Shown in pieces: positions 40,752 to 43,798 of a stretch of 43,798 nucleotides of DNA (the stretch's first letter is position 1; each line of letters begins with the position of its first letter). Position numbers and translations under genes: made by a program. Source of the stretch: an uncultured Gammaproteobacteria bacterium. GTDB lineage: Bacteria; Pseudomonadota; Gammaproteobacteria; Pseudomonadales; Pseudohongiellaceae. Location: NCBI GenBank assembly GCA_913058135.1, contig CAJXPR010000019.1, forward strand, positions 1 through 43,798. The letters are read 5' to 3'. Under the pieces are notes generated by a model that was given only the letters and a program-made list of their open reading frames with translations, was not told where the DNA came from and searched no databases.

Positions 40752-43576
40752 GAGAACAGGCGCGCGAGATAGTGGCCGGTATGGGACACTGTTGAGCGCG
40801 CCACCTCTTCCGGCGTCCCTTCGGCAACAATCTGTCCGCCGCCATTGCCGCCTTCCGGTCCCAGATCGACGATCCAGTCGGCTGTCTTGATCACGTCCAG
40901 GTTGTGTTCGATGACGACGATGGTATTACCCTGATCGCGCAGCTTGTGAAGCACCGCCAACAGTTGACGGATGTCTTCGAAGTGCAGCCCGGTGGTAGGT
41001 TCGTCGAGAATGTACAGCGTCTGCCCGGTATCGCGTTTGGACAGCTCTTTCGCCAGTTTCACCCGTTGCGCTTCACCGCCGGAGAGGGTGGTGGCCGCCT
41101 GACCCAGGCAGATATAGGACAGACCCACATCCATCAGGGTCTGCAACTTGCGGGCAATTGCAGGCACCGGGTCAAAGAATTCGCGAGCGTCCTCAATGGT
41201 CATGTCCAGCACTTCGCTGATGTTTTTTCCCTTGTATTTTACTTCCAGCGTTTCGCGGTTATAACGCTTGCCGTGGCAGATGTCGCACGATACATACACG
41301 TCCGGCAGGAAATGCATTTCCACCTTGACCATGCCATCGCCCTGACATGCCTCGCAGCGGCCGCCCTTGACATTGAAACTGAACCGGCCGGGATTGTAAC
41401 CCCGGCTGCGGGCTTCCTGGGTGCCGGCGAACAGCTCGCGCACGGGTGTGAAGATGCCGGTGTAGGTTGCCGGGTTGGAGCGCGGCGTACGACCGATGGG
41501 GCTTTGGTCGATGTCGACCACCTTGTCCATCAGCTCCAGTCCTTCGATACTTTCAAAGGGCGCTGGTTCCAGTGTGGTGGCCCCGTTAAGACGGGTAGCC
41601 GCTACCGGATACAGGGTATTGTTGATCAGTGTTGATTTCCCGGAGCCGGATACACCAGTGACGCAGGTAAACAGCCCCAATGGTATTTTTAGATCAACGT
41701 TCCGTAAATTGTTGCCGCTGGCATTCTTCAGCAGCAGCATCTTTTTTCGATCCGGCTTGTGCCGTTTCGCCGGAATCTCGATACGGCGTTTGCCGGACAG
41801 ATACTGACCGGTCAGCGAGTCCTCGGCCGCGATAATATCAGCGACCTGACCCTGTGCCACAATCTGGCCGCCATGCACACCGGCCCCGGGGCCAATATCA
41901 ATGACATGATCAGCACTGCGGATGGCATCTTCATCGTGCTCGACGACGATGACTGTATTGCCAATGTCACGCAGGTGGAAGAGCGTGGACAACAGTCGGT
42001 CGTTGTCGCGCTGATGCAGGCCGATAGAGGGTTCATCGAGGATATACATGACTCCGACCAGGCCGGCACCGATCTGGCTGGCGAGACGGATGCGCTGCGC
42101 TTCACCGCCTGACAGAGTGTCGGCACTGCGGCTGAGCGTCAGATAATTCAGGCCTACGTCGATCAGGAACTGCAGGCGTTGCTCAAGCTCGCGCAGGATC
42201 TTGTCGGCGATGGTGGCGCGGGCTCCCTGCAGGGCCAGCGAATGGAAATAGTCATAGGCCTGGACGATAGTCATGCGGGTGATATCCGGCAGGGCGGTGC
42301 CTTCGATATACACATGGCGGGCATCGCTACACAGCCGTGTGCCGTCGCAGTCCGGGCAGGCATGTGAACTCAGGTAGCGGGCCAGCTCGTCGCGCACGGT
42401 CTGAGATTCGGTTTCGCGGTAGCGCCGCTCCATGTTGGGCAGAATACCTTCGAAGGCATGGCGCCGCACCGTGCTGTCGCCCCGGTCGTTCATGAATCTG
42501 AAATCGATATCTTCGCCATTGCTGCCATGCAGAATGATATCCTGCTGGCGTTTGCTCAGTTTTTCGAACGGGGTATCGACGGCAAATTTGTAGTGCGCGG
42601 CCAGCGAGCTGAGCATCTGGAAGTAATAAAAATTGCGGCGGTCCCAGCCCCGAATGGCGCCCTCGGCCAGTGACAGCGAGGGATCGGTCATGATGCGCTG
42701 GGCATCGAAGAACTGCTTTACGCCCAGACCATCACAACTGCTGCAGGCGCCGGCCGGGTTGTTGAACGAGAACATGCGCGGCTCAAGCTCGGTGATGCTG
42801 TGACCGCATACCGGGCAGGCGAAACGTGACGAGAACATCAGCTCATCACGTGAGCTGTCTTCGTCCATGAACGCAACACTGACCAGACCGTCGGTCAGTT
42901 GCAGTGCTGTTTCCAGACTTTCTGCCAGACGCTGCTGAATATCAGGACGGACCTTCAGGCGGTCAATGACGGCTTCGATCTGATGTTTTTTGTTTTTCTC
43001 CAGCGCCGGCGGATAGTCCAGTTCAGTCACGGTGCCGTCAATTCTGGCACGGATAAAACCGCCACTGAGCAATTCCTTGAAGACATGCAGGTGCTCACCT
43101 TTGCGATCACGGACCACCGGCGCCAGGATCATGATCTTGCAGCCCTCTGGCAGGGCCAGGATCTGGTCCACCATCTGGCTGACGGTCTGCGCCTGAAGCT
43201 TCTTGTGGTGGGTCGGGCAGAAGGGCTCCCCGGCGCGGGCAAACAGCAGGCGCAGGTAATCGTAGATTTCGGTTATGGTGCCGACCGTGGAGCGCGGGTT
43301 ATGGGAGGTCGACTTCTGCTCAATGGAAATCGCCGGCGACAGACCTTCAATATGGTCAATGTCGGGCTTGTCCATCATCGACAGGAATTGGCGTGCGTAG
43401 GTTGACAGCGATTCGACGTACCGCCGCTGACCCTCGGCATACAGCGTATCGAACGCCAGAGAGGATTTGCCGGACCCAGACAGGCCGGTAATGACCACCA
43501 GTTTATTGCGAGGGATGGTCAGATTCACATTTTTCAGATTATGGGTTCTGGCACCCCGGATCGTGATCTTGTCCAT
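40715..43576 (-). CDS. uvrA: Excinuclease ABC subunit A
   Basis: Damage-recognition ATPase of nucleotide excision repair. 953 residues with two ABC ATPase modules: Walker [10 protein letters not shown] near residue 32 and GVSGSGKST near residue 645, each with its LSGGEAQR signature. Zinc-binding CxxC pairs occur at [20 protein letters not shown] and at [20 protein letters not shown]. UvrB-binding and insertion domains lie between. The C-terminal tail ends [10 protein letters not shown]. The ATG at 43576 is preceded by GGAAAAAG. Divergent from ssb, as in many gammaproteobacteria, but no canonical LexA box is visible in the gap. Confidence 0.98.
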   Translation of the reverse strand: MDKITIRGARTHNLKNVNLTIPRNKLVVITGLSGSGKSSLAFDTLYAEGQRRYVESLSTYARQFLSMMDKPDIDHIEGLSPAISIEQKSTSHNPRSTVGTITEIYDYLRLLFARAGEPFCPTHHKKLQAQTVSQMVDQILALPEGCKIMILAPVVRDRKGEHLHVFKELLSGGFIRARIDGTVTELDYPPALEKNKKHQIEAVIDRLKVRPDIQQRLAESLETALQLTDGLVSVAFMDEDSSRDELMFSSRFACPVCGHSITELEPRMFSFNNPAGACSSCDGLGVKQFFDAQRIMTDPSLSLAEGAIRGWDRRNFYYFQMLSSLAAHYKFAVDTPFEKLSKRQQDIILHGSNGEDIDFRFMNDRGDSTVRRHAFEGILPNMERRYRETESQTVRDELARYLSSHACPDCDGTRLCSDARHVYIEGTALPDITRMTIVQAYDYFHSLALQGARATIADKILRELEQRLQFLIDVGLNYLTLSRSADTLSGGEAQRIRLASQIGAGLVGVMYILDEPSIGLHQRDNDRLLSTLFHLRDIGNTVIVVEHDEDAIRSADHVIDIGPGAGVHGGQIVAQGQVADIIAAEDSLTGQYLSGKRRIEIPAKRHKPDRKKMLLLKNASGNNLRNVDLKIPLGLFTCVTGVSGSGKSTLINNTLYPVAATRLNGATTLEPAPFESIEGLELMDKVVDIDQSPIGRTPRSNPATYTGIFTPVRELFAGTQEARSRGYNPGRFSFNVKGGRCEACQGDGMVKVEMHFLPDVYVSCDICHGKRYNRETLEVKYKGKNISEVLDMTIEDAREFFDPVPAIARKLQTLMDVGLSYICLGQAATTLSGGEAQRVKLAKELSKRDTGQTLYILDEPTTGLHFEDIRQLLAVLHKLRDQGNTIVVIEHNLDVIKTADWIVDLGPEGGNGGGQIVAEGTPEEVARSTVSHTGHYLARLFSQFATEAASSSR

Positions 43577-43712
43577 GCTTTTTCCGTACTTCCCCGCGCC
43601 GTTGACGCAACAACAAAACAGGCAATTATGGGCAATATTGACCGATATCGCAAAGCCGATTACAGATTGTCAGGATTTTATCGTGTTGTCGGCGACACCG
43701 CCGGATTCATGC

Positions 43713-43737
43713 TATGCTTTAATCACATGTAAGCATA
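43713..43737. promoter_or_regulatory. Dyad in the uvrA-ssb control region with an extended -10
   Basis: TATGCTT (43713-43719) and AAGCATA (43731-43737) are exact reverse complements separated by 11 nt. The left arm with the TGC before it reads TGC-TATGCT, an extended -10 that would start ssb transcription near 43725. The dyad lies just where a regulator would block that promoter. Confidence 0.4.
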
Positions 43738-43760
43738 ACCGGACAGGAGGACAGCACAAG

Positions 43761-43798
43761 GTGGCGAGTCGCGGCGTAAACAAAGTGATATTGGTAGG
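43761..43798 (+). CDS. ssb: Single-stranded DNA-binding protein, 5' fragment
   Basis: Only the first 12 codons are in the window. From GTG 43761 they read (M)ASRGVNKVILVG, the typical beginning of gammaproteobacterial SSB. AGGAGG lies 10 nt upstream. Position divergent from uvrA supports the call. The gene runs off the right edge. Confidence 0.88.
   Translation, partial: MASRGVNKVILV

Noticed and set aside
43541-43732. Short plus-strand frame across the uvrA start and the gap
   Set aside because: Overlaps the uvrA start and the ssb control region; no ribosome site or homology.
1-43798. CRISPR arrays, tRNA/rRNA genes, IS elements, prophage genes
   Set aside because: No regularly spaced repeats, cloverleaf genes, transposase motifs or phage proteins were seen on reading through both strands.

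Overview
The window reads as a chromosome segment of a free-living, probably aquatic, gammaproteobacterium. The basis is a complete type II secretion (T2SS) operon in gspC-to-gspN order, divergent uvrA/ssb, a pxpBCA cluster, a PQQ quinohemoprotein dehydrogenase, a TonB-dependent receptor, near-consensus sigma-70 promoters and tightly packed GC-rich genes. I cannot name the genus. No tRNA, rRNA, IS element, phage gene or CRISPR array is visible. This is ordinary core and semi-core chromosome with some unusual proteins and regulatory DNA.

Layout. 69-2984: glpD and a PlsB-type acyltransferase, apparently an operon on glycerol-3-phosphate. 2990-4209 (minus): an exported COG4798-type methyltransferase followed by a SMI1/KNR4-family protein, divergent from a carboxylesterase (4310-4975). 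The gap between methyltransferase and esterase holds a perfect 11-bp inverted repeat that contains both TATAAT boxes. 4998-5815 (minus): a glutaredoxin and a small membrane protein. 5965-8702: a TetR regulator, then a large periplasmic redoxin/cytochrome c/PHM-type copper monooxygenase fusion with a strong terminator. 8905-11913: a family VIII-type serine esterase and a 7TMR-DISM diguanylate cyclase. 11957-13724 (minus): FkbM methyltransferase and GT2 glycosyltransferase behind a near-consensus promoter. 13903-16883: lipoprotein, exported esterase and a ModF-like twin ATPase with a degraded first half. 16887-18855 (minus): a persulfide dioxygenase-rhodanese fusion and a periplasmic tandem-repeat protein.

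19137-23569: a beta-helix-like surface lipoprotein and a TonB-dependent receptor, separated by a large RNA hairpin and followed directly by gspCDEFGHIJKLMN (23677-35201). The prepilin peptidase (gspO/pilD) is not here and must lie elsewhere. 35234-37673 (minus): pxpB-pxpC-pxpA, the three-subunit 5-oxoprolinase, divergent from a SIMPL-domain protein only 36 bp away. 38562-40751: a lipoprotein PQQ/heme c alcohol dehydrogenase whose 3' end overlaps the 3' end of uvrA (40715-43576, minus) by 37 bp. The window ends in the first codons of ssb.

The best candidates for something little described are: the redoxin/cytochrome c/copper monooxygenase fusion, with all PHM copper ligands kept but the redoxin cysteine lost; the lipoprotein/receptor pair next to the T2SS; and the mirror-image divergent promoter at 4213-4256, which implies a leaderless methyltransferase mRNA. 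No stretch over 300 bases lacks a gene. The largest gaps (6640-6908 and 18856-19136) hold promoter-like elements.
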